Shown here piece by piece: positions 1-12,033 of a stretch of DNA of 64,000 bases. Each line of letters starts with the position of its first letter. Positions within the stretch are counted from its first letter, which is position 1. The position numbers and the translations under genes are program-made. The notes below the pieces were generated by a model, which saw nothing but the letters and a program-made list of their open reading frames with translations, was not told the origin of the DNA and made no database searches. The stretch is from Epiperipatus broadwayi. Its lineage: Eukaryota; Onychophora; Udeonychophora; Euonychophora; Peripatidae. Location of the stretch: assembly GCA_028023455.1 (NCBI GenBank), contig JAQFVV010000206.1, positions 1,907,361 through 1,971,360 on the forward strand, given 5' to 3'.

Positions 1-174
1 ATGTGTATATATTTTCTTAATTTTAACAATCATTTGTAATTCATCTATAAATAATTTCCTATTTTTCTGAACTAATGTAATACACCTTATTAATGGTAAC
101 ATCTATAGAAAAGGTAGTTTTTTTAAAAAAAAATTCAGCTTTATTACTGCCTAGCATGCTTTCAATATAACATG
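1..174. other. A+T-rich edge, nothing recognised
   Basis: Short A+T-rich stretch at the window edge before the TIR element. I see no open frame, splice pattern or repeat boundary in it. Confidence 0.5.
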
Positions 175-176
175 TA

Positions 177-1030
177 TACCTGGGTCTTGTTTTATGTGAT
201 AAATAAGTTCCTTAGAAAATACGCACAAAAATAGACTTAACTTACCTTGAAAAATGGGAGATAGGTTCTGTAATTTTCAGAAATTGCATAAAAGCAAAAC
301 AATAAAGAAAAATTACTTTAAAATTCACATTAAAAAAATAAGGAAATAAAGTATGATAAAAAATTTCAAATATTTGAAAAAAATTAATACAAGACAAACT
401 TTTTTTATTAACTACAGTATTTAATGTTACATTTTTTCATACATATTTTAACCATTACTGCTATTTGACAATATGCACTCGTTTGTGAACTGGTAAGAAA
501 TCAGATTCATGATGTGATGTACAAGTAGCGCCACTTTCAGTCTTGTGCTGTGTTAATGGTTTTCTGTTTCTATATTTAAAAAAATGAGATCGCAATCAAA
601 ACAAAAAGATTATACATTATCATTAGAAAGATTATTTTCAGTTTACAAAATCAATAAAATCTTCATTATTTATTTTAACAATCTAAAAAATTATTTATTT
701 CTGTTATATCTAACAAAATACATTTTAAAAGTTTAAAATTTTTATACGTAAGTATAAATCTATTATTATTATTTACTCATTAGTATAAGTAGGTTATTTA
801 CATAGAAGCTAAGATTCTAAATACAGCTTCAGGCCATATTCATGTTAGCTGCTAAAATAATGTTATATTTTTGAAAAAAAAAAGTATTTCAAGTCAAAAT
901 AAGTTATTAATAATTTAAATTTCTTGATATCTAATAAATATAGTGAAATATGAAAGATATTAAGTAGAAACATGAATCGCATAACTTCAAAATCGTATTA
1001 AAATAATCCGCATAAAACAAGACCCAGGTG
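177..1030. mobile_element. Non-autonomous DNA transposon with terminal inverted repeats
   Basis: The left end reads TACCTGGGTCTTGTTTTATG and the right end is the inverse (CATAAAACAAGACCCAGGTG), so about 20 bp of near-perfect terminal inverted repeat bounds an 854-bp element. TA dinucleotides sit directly outside both ends (175-176, 1031-1032), which fits a TA target duplication as used by Tc1/mariner-like transposons. There is no transposase frame, so it would be a MITE-type passenger. The first 400 bp recur at 63067-63525. Superfamily is inferred only from the TA duplication. Confidence 0.75.
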
Positions 1031-1032
1031 TA

Positions 1033-1890
1033 TATCATACTCATAGCTTGTAATACATGTTTTAAAAAATTACCTTTTCTGTGGATATTTTTTTAACAAA
1101 GCCACTATTAACAATAGAACCATTCAACACAAATACACATATAAAAGAGCACAAAAAAATAATGACAATTCATAAATATTTTTGGAGCATCTCAACAAGA
1201 ACCAGTCACATATTTGAAATTTCCAACCCTAGGATAATATGCATTGAGAAGAACGACTGTAAATGAAAAATCAAAAAAGTATACTTTATTACTAGTAACA
1301 ATTCCATTAACAAACGTGACACTTGCTTTAATATTTCCAAACATTGGGCTAATTAAATAATTTAAATATAATTTGCATATTGCCATTTACATTCTACTCT
1401 GCACTATTTGTTTTTTGGAAGGCTATGAATATAAAGCAAAAGTGCTCAGCTGTCAATTATTTTATCGATTCATATAAGTATTTATTATAGCGTCTCTTTC
1501 CAGCACCTCAACATGCTTGTAATTTTGTTTAACAATTATGTAAATAAACCACATTGCAGAGATGAGCATTTCTGCAACTTCCTTGAATGATCTCTATCTC
1601 TTGGACAATGATAGTTGTTATCCAGTTAGACAAGTCTGAAATATATGTTTACAGGATTGTCAAAATTGATAGAATTTATATGTAAATGGTGATCTAAATT
1701 AATCATTCATTAGATCAAGAATATATTGTTTCAGCTTTAAATATCAGTGATTGATTTACTGATTCTATTAGTTCATGGTAATCATGTGGAAAGTGTATTT
1801 ATTATTTATTTGTTTGATAGATTATATTGATACTAAAGCACATTACTTGCGAATTCATTAAAAATGATTCTAGTATGTGCATTTATATGT
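1033..1890. other. A+T-rich spacer, no gene seen
   Basis: No supported coding sequence. The short open frames here have no homology I recognise and lie in low-complexity sequence. Confidence 0.5.
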
Positions 1891-2980
1891 ATGATATTTA
1901 AATACATGTGTATTGTCTACACTAAACTTAGTATAATTAGAAGGGACTTGAACTCATACTTTCAAATTCCCTACAACTAACCATTGTTATACATGGCCAC
2001 TTACATGGGAAAAAGATAATTGATCTCCAATATATGTATTTTGTGCTGAACAAGAATTCTTCATTTGATCACAATCTCCCACACATACATGCAGTCAGTG
2101 CTCAGTTTATATTCAGATAGCAAATCTTCAAACTTTAATGAAAAAGCTTCTCTACTCTTCAATTCTTCAGCCATGGAATGCTCTAAGCCCTTGTTAATGC
2201 CAATATACTTGTCATACCCATGATGACTTTAAGTCATTCTGATCCTTCACCTATAGGACCAATATACAGAAGAGGGATGGGCAGAATACAGGCTGAATAT
2301 GTTATATTTAAATACATGTATACTGTCTATACTAAATTTAGTATAATTAGAAGGGACAGAATTCAGACTTTCAAACTCTTTATAACTATCCATTCCATCT
2401 TATATAACTATTACAGGTGACCACATACAGGTGAAAAAGATAAATGATCTTCAATATACATACTTTGCACTGAACCAGTAGTCATCTTCTGGTCCAGATT
2501 ATCATCTCCCACACATATATATAATTAGTACTCATTTTATATTAAGATGATAAACCTTCAAACTTTAATGGACCTGCTTCAATCTTCTCCACCCTCCTAT
2601 TCTTCAGTCATCCATGTCATTGAAAATCTGATGAGAGAATGTTCAAAGCCTTTGTTGATGCCAATATTATTGTCATACCCATGATGACATTAAGTCATTC
2701 TGACCTCTTACATATAGAACCCTAATATGTCCTCTTTTATGTATTTAAAATGTCATATTAAGACCCTACATATGAGAGGTCAGACTGACTTAAGGTCAAT
2801 GTGGATTTGACAATAATATTGGCAACAACAAGGGCTTTGAGCATTTCATCTTCAAATTTTCAATAATGTGGATGGCTGAAGAGTTGGGAAAATGAGAATA
2901 TAGAAACTTGTCTATTAAAGTTTGAAGATTTTTCTATCTTAATATAAACTGAGCACTGATTGTATATATGTGTGGAGATG

Positions 2981-3039
2981 GTGATCTGGACAGACTGGTA
3001 AGTGTTGGCTTAGCATGAAATACATTTATTGGAGATCAT
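2981..3039 (+). ncRNA. Degenerate hammerhead-like motif (unit 3)
   Basis: This is the copy of the 3541-3600 candidate in the preceding forward unit. The stem II hairpin (GTGTTG / TAGCAT around a 3-nt loop), the GAAA strand and the following TACATTTATT hairpin are present, but the CUGANGA strand reads CTGGTAA, so this copy should be inactive. Confidence 0.35.
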
Positions 3040-3221
3040 TTATTTTTTTCACAAGTATGTAGCCATGTGCATCAGTTGTATAAGATGAAGTGGATAGTTC
3101 TAGGAGCTTGAAAGTCTGAGTTCGTCATTAGCACTAAATTTAGTATAGACAGTATACATGTATTTAAATATTGCATATTCAGTCTGTATTCTATGCCACA
3201 CCTCTTCTGTATATTTAAATG

Positions 3222-3320
3222 GATTTATTTATGTATCAAAACATTGACATGGAAGCGAACCTGGCACAGCTGCTTGGAAGGCAGCTATGCTAACCGCTAG
3301 GCCACCAATGCTTCACTTAT
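3222..3320 (-). mobile_element. tRNA-derived SINE, tRNA-Gly-like head
   Basis: On the - strand the segment 3311-3241 reads like a decayed tRNA gene: GCATTGGTGGCCTAGCGG start with a polymerase III A box (TGGCCTAGCGGTTAG), a CTTCCAA anticodon-loop-like sequence (TCC, glycine), a B box close to consensus (GGTTCGCTTCC) and a 3' CAATG that pairs with the 5' CATTG. It has mismatches in the stems and a short A+T-rich tail, so it is a SINE rather than a functional tRNA. It interrupts the palindromic 410-bp array, exactly between TGTATATT and GGTCCTAT of the uninterrupted copy, so it is younger than that array. Confidence 0.75.
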
Positions 3321-3540
3321 TTAGGTCCTATATATATGAGAGGCCAGAGTGACTTAAATTCAACTGAGGTATGACAATAATATTGGTATCAACAAGGGCT
3401 TTGAGTATTCCATTCTTGAATTTTCAATGATATAGATGGCTGAAGAATTGGAGGGTGGAGAAGTTAGAAGGTTGCCCATTAAATTTTGAAGATTTGCTAT
3501 CTTAATATAAACTGAGCATTGATTATATATGTGTGTGGGA

Positions 3541-3600
3541 GATGGTGATCTGGACTAACTGATGAGTGCTCATTCAATATGAAACAGGTGTATTGGATTT
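3541..3600 (+). ncRNA. Candidate hammerhead ribozyme, 410-bp family
   Basis: This unit has CTGATGA (3559-3565), a spacer able to form a hairpin, then GAAA (3581-3584). Comparing all four units suggests an ancestral spacer GTGCTGGTTCAGCAT, which folds into a 6-bp stem II with a 3-nt loop, and an ancestral TACATGTATT after GAAA, which folds into a 4-bp stem III followed by an AUU cleavage triplet. Outer stem I bases (GATCT upstream, AGATC downstream in unit 3) pair, but the bases next to the catalytic core do not pair well. The candidate is therefore weaker than those at 42, 44 and 62 kb. Confidence 0.45.
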
Positions 3601-3720
3601 TTTTTTTCACATGTATGTGGTCATGTGTATCAGTTTTATATGACCAAATGGATAATTATAGGGAGCCTGAAAGTCTGAGTTCAAGTCCTTTCTAATATAT
3701 ATTGTGAGTGAATTCTCTAA

Positions 3721-5195
3721 CTGTATATCTAACTGCACAAACAAAATGAGTCTCACTTTCTTTACATAATAAAAGACAAATTTACACTCTAATTACTGCA
3801 AGAATAAAATTTTATTAATAGTAGATAGAAATAATTCCACATAGAAATTGACTCAACTTTAATATTTCCAAAATAAATCACTAAATATTCATTTTAATAA
3901 TAATCTTGTTAATTATCAACATCTTCTATAAATGAAGGCAAAGGTCTCTCCATATTTCTGTGACATTTTAATATTACATTTACATAATATTTTATACTAC
4001 AAATTTTTTAATATTATACATTAATAAAATTGTTGATCATTTGCAAAATTATTAAAATGATAATTAGTGATTCGCCTGTGAAAATATTAAAATTGAATCA
4101 ATTTCAATGTGGTATTGTAATGAATAAAACTCCCTTCCCAAAGTTATGATTGTCTAAACTTGTCATTCACATACGTTCCTGGATTACAATCCAAATGGGA
4201 CTCATTTCCCTGATGACATATACTGCAAGATTTTATCATTGTTTATATATGGTAGTTGTGGAGAACTTCACTCTCAGTATATTTATATAATATGCCATGC
4301 TGCAGATTTTTTAATATTATAAAAGCTTTTCATGGATCTCGTCTTCATTCAGCTAGTTTATATATATATAACTTTCTTGCTATAATAAAATATTTAAAAT
4401 ATGAGGTTGATTGAAGATATATCGAAAGAGACTGAAAAATTACATTTTTTTGCTTGACAAACTAAATCTATTAGTGTAATAGCCGATAATTTTATTTCAG
4501 TTTCTGTCAATCATGCTAGATTTGCATTAGTGAATTTGATTTTTTTTTACTCATTATTTTATCAAAACAACATGATAACAGTAATAGGAAGATGAGGAAT
4601 AATTTTATTAGTTCTAATAAAAAATGATTAATTGTCAATTTATTTATTTTTTAACTACATAAGGTTGTGGAAGTTCATGTGATTAACATTTTTATAAATA
4701 AACTGTAACTTATACCTACAATTATTTAAATGATATTGTATTGAAGACAGGCATACTATAAAGTGATGTAAATATCTGTTTTAATAGCACTAAATAATAT
4801 TAATTTATTTGAATATTGTAGCTTATAAAAGTTACTACAATAATAACAACAACACTTCTTTTATTTACTTTACCCATTGCAAGATTTTTTTACTTCACAC
4901 TGGCATTTTCAATTAGTCTTCCTCAGAACTTACTTTCAATAATTAAAATACAATGAAAAAATTTATTAAGAATTTTAAATATTAAATTATATATTTTATT
5001 TATTTATATGTATGTAAAGGTATATTATAGTATCATCTATGTATGTTTGCTTGTTGTTAATATTAGCATTATAGTAAATGTCATTCACATTTATTATATG
5101 TACAAGGACAGATGTAACCCAGCTAAAATATTTATATAATGCTAATATTAACAAAAAGAAAGTGAATACATATACAAATAAGAAATACATATTTA
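3721..5195. other. A+T-rich spacer, no gene seen
   Basis: No exon with splice signals, no element ends and no translated similarity noticed. Low-complexity A/T runs dominate. Confidence 0.45.
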
Positions 5196-5198
5196 CAC

Positions 5199-6450
5199 AT
5201 TTTTTATAAAGATATGCTCTTTAATTTAAGAATCAATAATCAGTATAGACTAGCATCACTAGATAGCACAGAATTATATGGATTTATATATAGGAAACAA
5301 TCAATTAATATAATCAAAGGCACATTAATAAAATATAATTATCCTTCTAAGAAAAACAATTCTATCACCGAATGTCTTAATTGGATCAATGAAGACATAA
5401 TCACCCTTTCTAATGGATGTTATAGAATGGAAAGCAGATGGCCGATGCATCTGCCTACTAGTGGCATAATATCTAGCCTTGTGATAAACTGTTTTGAAAT
5501 AGAGGTTCTCCAAAATATTTCCAACTTGCATCCATCATCATATTCATAGTTATGTTGATGATGTTTTTATTTGTGCTTCTGTACATCAAATCAATAATAT
5601 AAAACATGAGCTATCACACAAATCATCACTGACTAGGACCATTGAGCATAAAGACATAAAGTTCCTTGACCTTGACCTATACAACCAGAAGGACAACAAC
5701 CAATTAAACTACAGAATGATAGTAAAGCCTGTCCAGATTAGCGGCTTAATATGCCCAAAATTCATAATACCCATTTTACACAGAAACCTCAGTTTGTACA
5801 AACTTGAATCAGATTGCATAACATTGAAATTACATTAAGGATTTAATGCCATTTTGGACATAAATACAGGCTGCTCATTAATATTGTCAAAGAATTTTAT
5901 ACTAAAATCAAATCCAAACCTACCTCAATCTATGTTAAGCCCTAGATTTTGCTTTCTTACATACAGCTTGTGTCCATAAATATAAATAAGGTTTGCACAA
6001 AAATTTACAAAATTAGTCATCATACTCCACCTACTCTTAACTGCTTAAATAACAACTCATAAGACAAACTGATTCCCAAACAAACCCCAAATTAGGTACA
6101 AGATCTCCTAAGATCATGCTAATTGCAATGCAGTCTATTTTGGAGAATCTGGTGCTAGCTTGGCAACAAGAGTCACCCAGTATCTCTATAACAGGGCCAA
6201 GAACAATTCTGACAATAAATCCATATTTTTAGATCATGAAAATAAACTCAGTCATTCCTTGGAACCTACAATCACCATTGTGGTATGTTTAGAATGCAAT
6301 GATGCAAAATATAAGATTAAAAAAGTTTGACATATTGCCAACAATATGAATGCTATAAACAAAAAAGAATCCTTTCCCCTCTCTAAAAAGTGGATCTTGT
6401 GGATCATGTAAGCCCATTCATTTACATGATTATGATACTGTTATAAAAAT
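5199..6450 (+). pseudogene. Penelope-like element, reverse transcriptase and GIY-YIG remnant
   Basis: A decayed PLE polyprotein read in three frames. The first open part (5214-5549) holds a WINEDIITL block and RWPMHLPTSGIISSLV, which matches the PLE form of the RT G-x-P-x-S/T-G-I-I region. A frame change is followed by HSYVDDVFICAS at about 5546-5581, the YVDD catalytic box, and then KDIKFLDLDLYNQ, the following FLD block. Further down (6120-6290) NAVYFGESGASLATRV, then IFLDHENKLSH, match the GIY-YIG endonuclease found at the C terminus of many PLEs. Frame breaks and stops (for example at 5840) make it non-functional. It is related to the PLE pair at 25830-28130 (shared YLYNRAK and FLDHE blocks). 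Confidence 0.85.
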
Positions 6451-7048
6451 ATCAAAAGTGTGCTCAGCTTACTAAAATTAAGCATATAAGAATTTCATTT
6501 TACTTCTCACTTTGTATAAGAATTTCATTTTAAGGTTTACTTATTTTTCTCTTGCAAAGTATTTAGTTTGTATTATATATATATATTGTAAATGTACACA
6601 CTCTGAAGCACAGCAGAGATGATACAAATCATCATCATCAACTTACTGAGCATAAAAAAATGAACATTGGAAGTAAATAAATAAGCAATATAGCATTACC
6701 AACAATAATAATCATTACTCAAGAACCATTAGTCATCTCTTGTGACTCACCTTAAAAAAGATATACTGTAAAATTGAGGCTAAACATATATCCAATGCCA
6801 AGTTTAAGGCATATTATAAAACAATTATTAATATTTTATCTGCATACACATACATAAGTGCTAAAAATAATTATAAAGGTAATTGTATATGAAAAATGCT
6901 GGAATTATTATATAATGCTGATCATATTCTAGACCATCAGGTACCATAAATGAACTTACCAACAATAAACTTATTACCAAATCTTTAAAGGTAACTTTTA
7001 TAACCTTAACACCATGTAAATAATTCTAAAGAAAGCAATATAAATATC

Positions 7049-7102
<54 letters not shown>

Positions 7103-8879
7103 ATCATTATGACTGAACTAACTCTGGGATTGCAAGAACACTAGTACCACACACAGTAAAGTAATTTGACAAATTGATACAAAAGTCTCCCTGCAAGAGA
7201 TATATAACAGCAAAAGCATGTACAACAACAGGTACACTTACAAGAAAACAAATTCCAGTTATTTTTCCTAACCAACCCTCTCATAAATATAGTATTTTTT
7301 TAAAATTCAGATAGTACAGAAGTTGTAGTGAAATTTATAACATCTATTTGTCCTACTCCAGTTCTTAAAAATCATAGATGGTCAGATAATAATGCTTAAT
7401 AAATATCTTATCAAGAAATGCTATATCCATGCCACTAGATTAATTTCTAGCTTATAGGTTTTATTATTGAAGATTTTTGGATTTGGATTTATTGTGCCTA
7501 GATTCTTGGGATTTAATGCATCCTTCTTTCAGAAGTCTTTCAATCATTTTTTTATTAGCCCAATGTTAAAAAAAAATGTTTTCAATCTAAGTATATTCCT
7601 GAAGCAGGATTGTTATAAAACCAACAAAACAGCACATGGCTTTTGCTTTTACATTGTTTTCATGTAACAAATCTATTTTCCCCTATTTTAGTACTACCAC
7701 TTTGCATAAGCTTGATTAGTCAATGCTTATTAAATCTATAACCGGTAGTGATCTCTCCATATTCCCTGATTAATTTCTAGCTTATAGTTGTTACTAAGAA
7801 GACTTTTGGATCTGGATGTATGCTCATATTTATTTTTTCTCCAGAACCATTTTTTTTTCTTTTATACTGTTAAACTATCGTCTTGAAATTTAAAAATATC
7901 TTAATGTGTTAGATCAAAAAAATTTAACTGCACTTGATCCAAATTCAAAACTCCTCAAATACTTTGTAAATATAGATAGAATAGCATTTTATAGATATTT
8001 TTTATGACCAATATCTAGCATCTATTGATTACTCAAGCTTACTCAAGTTGGATGAACTGATATAGAAGAAATTGGCTTGCTATTTAAAAATAAGGTGTAG
8101 GCAGAAATTAACTGATGCTCTGTTGGTAAAATAAATAAAATATATATGTAGTGGATTGTTTGATGTGCTAATATTTAAGCTTCTGCAATTTAATTACTTT
8201 TAATACAATAGAAAGGATAATATTTTTAAATCATTCACATATTTTTTTGTGGAGCATGTGCATTCTTTTAAGGCTCCATATTGTAAAATAATTTGTTTTG
8301 TAAAATTCTTATCTGTAAAGCTTCAATTCTGTTCAATTCCAAGAGTTTTTATTACATTTTTCTTCCAATTGTATAATAATTACTACATAAAAATATGGAA
8401 AGCATATGTGAACAATGAGAACCCCAGTATACTATTTGTGAATGTAGATACTACTTGGACATTTTGAAAGACACTTTGCAGTTTTGGAAATCAAATACTT
8501 TATTAATTATTTCAATTATAATTTATAGATCTTTCATTATTTCTTATTATGTTTTTAAAATACATATATAGTATGTGGTGATTATAATTTTTATTCAATA
8601 AAATATATGATGAATATTTTATTTAGTGCTATAATTTTTATTACCAACAATTCCAATTAATATTCTATTTACTCTTAATAATGAGAGTTTTTCAATATTA
8701 ACAGTGTATGGAATATTAGTTGCAATGGTGGATAAGAAATTAAATGTATGAGTATGCAAAGTTTCTTCAGAACTGAAGTATGTCAGGCAGTGAGACTATT
8801 AGTTATAAATTTTGATTTATTTTTTCTCATATTTATAATTTTGAATTGGTGTAATTTATTACATGTACATATAATATTG
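6451..8879. other. A+T-rich stretch with a microsatellite and a short direct repeat
   Basis: No gene supported. It contains a (CA)n(TA)n tract at about 7050-7096. A diverged direct repeat with the shared core GATTAATTTCTAGCTTATAG occurs near 7438 and 7768, about 330 bp apart, and may be the remains of a tandem or terminally repeated element. The 60-70 residue open frames here look like chance. Confidence 0.45.
7050..7096. repeat. (CA)n(TA)n microsatellite
   Basis: A run of CA dinucleotides passes directly into a run of TA dinucleotides. Simple sequence, no further signal. Confidence 0.95.
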
Positions 8880-9615
8880 TAGAAATTTTGTGTATATGTA
8901 TATGTTGATATGTATTAAAAGTATATAATATTCTTTCTTTGATGTTTTTAGATTTTTGTTCAACTTAATACATATTTGGTATCATGCATAGTGTCTGCTT
9001 TTAATATGTAAATAAGCTAATTTACATATTCCAGTGATTTGATAATTGGATACTGTTAACTCTTATTTATTTTGTTGATATTTTTTGTGATGTATCAAAC
9101 CTCCATTATCTTTTTTTTTCCAAGGATCTTGATCTATGCATACCATTTTGACATTCTGGGAATCAAAATGGTACATGTTTTTCTTTCATGATCTAAAAAT
9201 ACTGACATATATGCATGTTATTATGTGGTATCTCGAATCAATATCATCAAAAGTAACTTCATAAATACCTATATAAAAGGACTAAAGAAGTTGCAATAAT
9301 TATATGTCAGTGTTTTAGATCGTGAAAAAAAACAACCTTGTCAACCTGATATGCATAGAGTGGAATGATAGAAAGAGAAAGATAAAGGAGGCTTAGTACA
9401 TTGCAAATAATAACAACATAATAAATAAAAGAGCTAATAGCATCCAATTATCAAATAACTGCAATATATTACTCAGCTTCTTTACATATTAATGACAGGT
9501 ATGATTATGTTGCACACAATCAAAAATGCATTAGGCTGAATGAAAAACAAAAAATTTCAAAGAAAGAATAATTATACTCTACATAAAGTTTATTACCACA
9601 TATATGCAAAACTTA
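8880..9615. mobile_element. Palindromic PLE remnant
   Basis: An imperfect inverted repeat of over 700 bp: the left arm (about 8880-9215) pairs with the right arm (about 9300-9615), with roughly 85 bp between them. Landmarks are GATAATTGGAT in the left arm against ATCCAATTATC in the right, and TTCTTTCTTTGA against its inverse TCAAAGAAAGAA near the outer ends. Translating the right arm on the + strand gives broken but recognisable PLE C-terminal sequence (VLDREKK, then INKRA), matching the intact version at 36778-36978 (KIKEA, INRQAANIKIQ). The insertion thus consists of a 3' PLE end and its inverted copy. Confidence 0.65.
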
Positions 9616-10611
9616 TATATATATATATAACTGATTTTTTTCAGGGCTATTATGAACTATAATCTTTATAGGTAAATATAACAGATTTTTTAGTTATAAT
9701 TTCGCTTAAGGTATATATAAAATATATTAAATATTATATAAATATAAATTTTACATTTTCTATATTAAATATATTTCATGATTCCAAAGAGTCTCTTAGA
9801 AAAAGCTTTCTGATCAAAGAATTTTATCTTTCATCATTATCAGTATTTAATTATTTAGTGTATATATCAGACAGCATGTCATTACTTTCTACTTATATAA
9901 TATATATGTTTGTGTGTGTCTATGTGTATATGTAGCCAATCAAATCCTAAGCTTTTTAGTACATTCCTCAAAAAACGGTAAATAATGAACTATAATGGCT
10001 AGTGTAAAATTTTTCAGATCAGATATCCTCTTTATATATGCATTTCATAGAACATTTCTAGTCATTAGCTGAAGAAGTCCACACAGATTAATCCAATTTT
10101 GTTTTTATACATCTTAACTATAACTTGTTTAATTTAGAATCTGAATGTTTTATTTGTCAGATAAATATATATAACAATTGGAGAATATTTTTTATATGAC
10201 TAGTTTATTAAAAAAATGAAATTCTCTCAAGTCAAAGCATAAGACACTTTTTTTATATATAGAGAAAAGATCATAAGACTTCTCTCTTTACACCATTTGA
10301 TTGTCAGAAATAATTTGATCCAAAAGCATGAATTTAAATTAGTCATATTATTTATTTTAAAGCTATTTTAATTGTCTTATATTAATAATTAAACATGTGT
10401 GAAATTATTCTCCACTTAAAGTTTGTTAATACCGATATAAAGAATGAAATATGCACAATAAGATACATCTAGTGTCAATTATTAATATAAAGCATTTTAA
10501 AATAACTTTAATAGTGAAACTTATTTAAATTCAGCCTTTCTGATCAAAGTATTTCATACAATTATCTATATAAGAAAATGAGGAAAAGAGATAACATATA
10601 TTTTTTCTCTT

Positions 10612-10768
10612 ATAAACGATATACAAAAGACCCAGAAAGAGACCACATGTGAGATGGATAAGTGAAATAAGACAGTCTGCATGGATGATGTGAAGAAGAG
10701 AGGCTAGAGATTGGAGAAGATGGATTGAACTTGGAGAAATCTTCATCCTGCAATGGATGATGATGATT
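10612..10768 (+). mobile_element. RTE-type LINE, 3' fragment
   Basis: Translates to RPRKRPHVRWISEIR followed by RREARDWRRWIELGE, the C-terminal end of the RTE-family protein seen complete at 47396-48511. It ends in GATGATGATG, the short tandem tail seen in the other RTE copies. There is an in-frame stop in place of Trp. Strongly 5' truncated, no function expected. Confidence 0.8.
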
Positions 10769-11097
10769 TTGATGTTTTGGCTTGAGTATATTTCTTTTGC
10801 TTAATAAACCAAATGTATGAGAAATAACTTTCAAGCATTACATATTCTTAAAATGCTGAATATATACATGTATATATGTAAATAAAAGAAAATGTCCATT
10901 ATGCAATAAATATTGTAATAAAAATAATAATGAATTTAACAATAATAATATATTGTAAAAAGTATTATAATCCACAAAAATATTTTCAGATCAATCACTA
11001 TAATATTTTTTATAATATATTATTACCATTATATTTATTATATATATATTAATAATATCACAAATCGATGTCTGTATTTCTTCAAAATAATATACGA

Positions 11098-11705
11098 AAA
11101 TTTATAAATAAATATTAGAAAATGCAGTACTTAAAAGTTTATAAAAAATATACCTATAATTGTCACTTAGTAGCGCTTTCAACTATTCTTGTAGTTTTTG
11201 TCAACTAATACTTCTAAAAGGCCAACTTTCCCATAATTCCATGATGTCAACATTCCCATAATTCTGTGATCTTAACGTTTGGCAGTGGATGTATAAGTAA
11301 ATCGAGGTGTACATTAAAAAAAAAGAACAAAAGAGCACTTGTTATTATTAAAAAGGGTTCAAATTACAAAATAAAATTATAAAAATAACGATAATTTATC
11401 AGCTTCTGTCTTTTATGACCATAATAAATCATGTATATATGGTTATGACTTTATTTATAGTAACAAAGAAATAATAATAAAAGAAAAATTAAGGAAGCGA
11501 TGTTAATATATAAATACAAGCAAGATTTAATCAATAGGCAGGCAGCAAACGTTAAGATCATGGAATTATGAGAAAGTTGACCTTTTAAAAGTATTAGTTG
11601 ACAAAACCTACAAGGATAGTTGAAAGCGCTCCTTAGTGATGGTTATAGATATTTTTTTATAAACTTTTAAGTACTGTATTTTCTAATATTTATTTATAAA
11701 TTTAC
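11098..11705. mobile_element. Palindromic PLE remnant
   Basis: Left arm (about 11098-11285) and right arm (about 11538-11705) are inverted copies sharing ATTTATAAATAAATATTAGAA, TAGTACTTAAAAGTTTATAA-like and TCCATGATCTTAACGTTTG-type blocks. The 250-bp centre, read on the + strand from about 11470, gives KEKLRK then IGRQQT in broken frames. Corrected for one shift this is the PLE C-terminal KRKIKEA and INRQAANVKI sequence of the 36.8-kb and 54.5-kb copies. So this is a PLE 3' end with an inverted 5' copy, lying 173 bp upstream of a host exon. Confidence 0.7.
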
Positions 11706-11878
11706 ATATATATATATATATAGTGCTTAATTTACTAATGCATCAGCATACACATTTCATAATGAATAGAGAACATTTATATCCACATTACAACATTTAA
11801 TAGATAAAAGAAACGTCACTCCGTAATTGACTATTATCTGAAATATATCTGCAATTAATCAAAACTTTAAATTTTTAG

Positions 11879-11996
11879 ATCGCTTAGAAACTCATTGTAA
11901 AAATTTTCCAGACCAGTCTCTTTCAGTATTATTGCATTTTGTGGGGAACTACTATTTGTTAGATAAGTTTGAAGCACCTGAAAATTTCATAACGAA
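11879..11996 (+). CDS. Alpha2/delta calcium-channel subunit gene, internal exon (tentative)
   Basis: A 118-nt open segment between a plausible acceptor (CTTTAAATTTTTAG) and a strong donor (GAA|GTAAGAG). It reads RLETHCKNFPDQSLSV and ends ...APENFIT with two bases (AA) left over. Those two bases join the first base (T) of the next exon to give an uninterrupted frame, ENFITNLLMAGW. The sequence is more complex than its surroundings and free of stops, unlike the transposon relics. In alpha2/delta proteins the region just before the C-terminal Cys-x-x-Cys segment has this loosely conserved character, and the exon may begin just after a DYQAxC-like motif. The assignment to this gene rests mainly on phase and position; upstream exons were not found in the window. 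Confidence 0.6.
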
Positions 11997-12033
11997 GTAA
12001 GAGTTTCTATTTATATGTTTTTATATATGACTT

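Larger units (their letters stand above)
1895..3705. repeat. Palindromic array of four 410-bp units (2 inverted, 2 forward)
   Basis: Two head-to-tail units (about 1898-2307 and 2308-2745) are followed by two units in the opposite orientation (about 2746-3205 and 3322-3705), giving a large imperfect palindrome centred near 2745. Landmarks that recur are ACTTTAAGTCATTCTGA, the block near CTCCCACACATA, and ACTTAGTATAATTAGAAGGG. Around the centre, CTGACCTCTTACATATA faces its inverse. The copies differ by many substitutions and small indels. A SINE is inserted between the two right-hand units. Tandem units plus an inverted 5' part is the same layout as the hammerhead repeats near 42, 44 and 62 kb; a candidate ribozyme lies in each unit. 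Confidence 0.85.
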
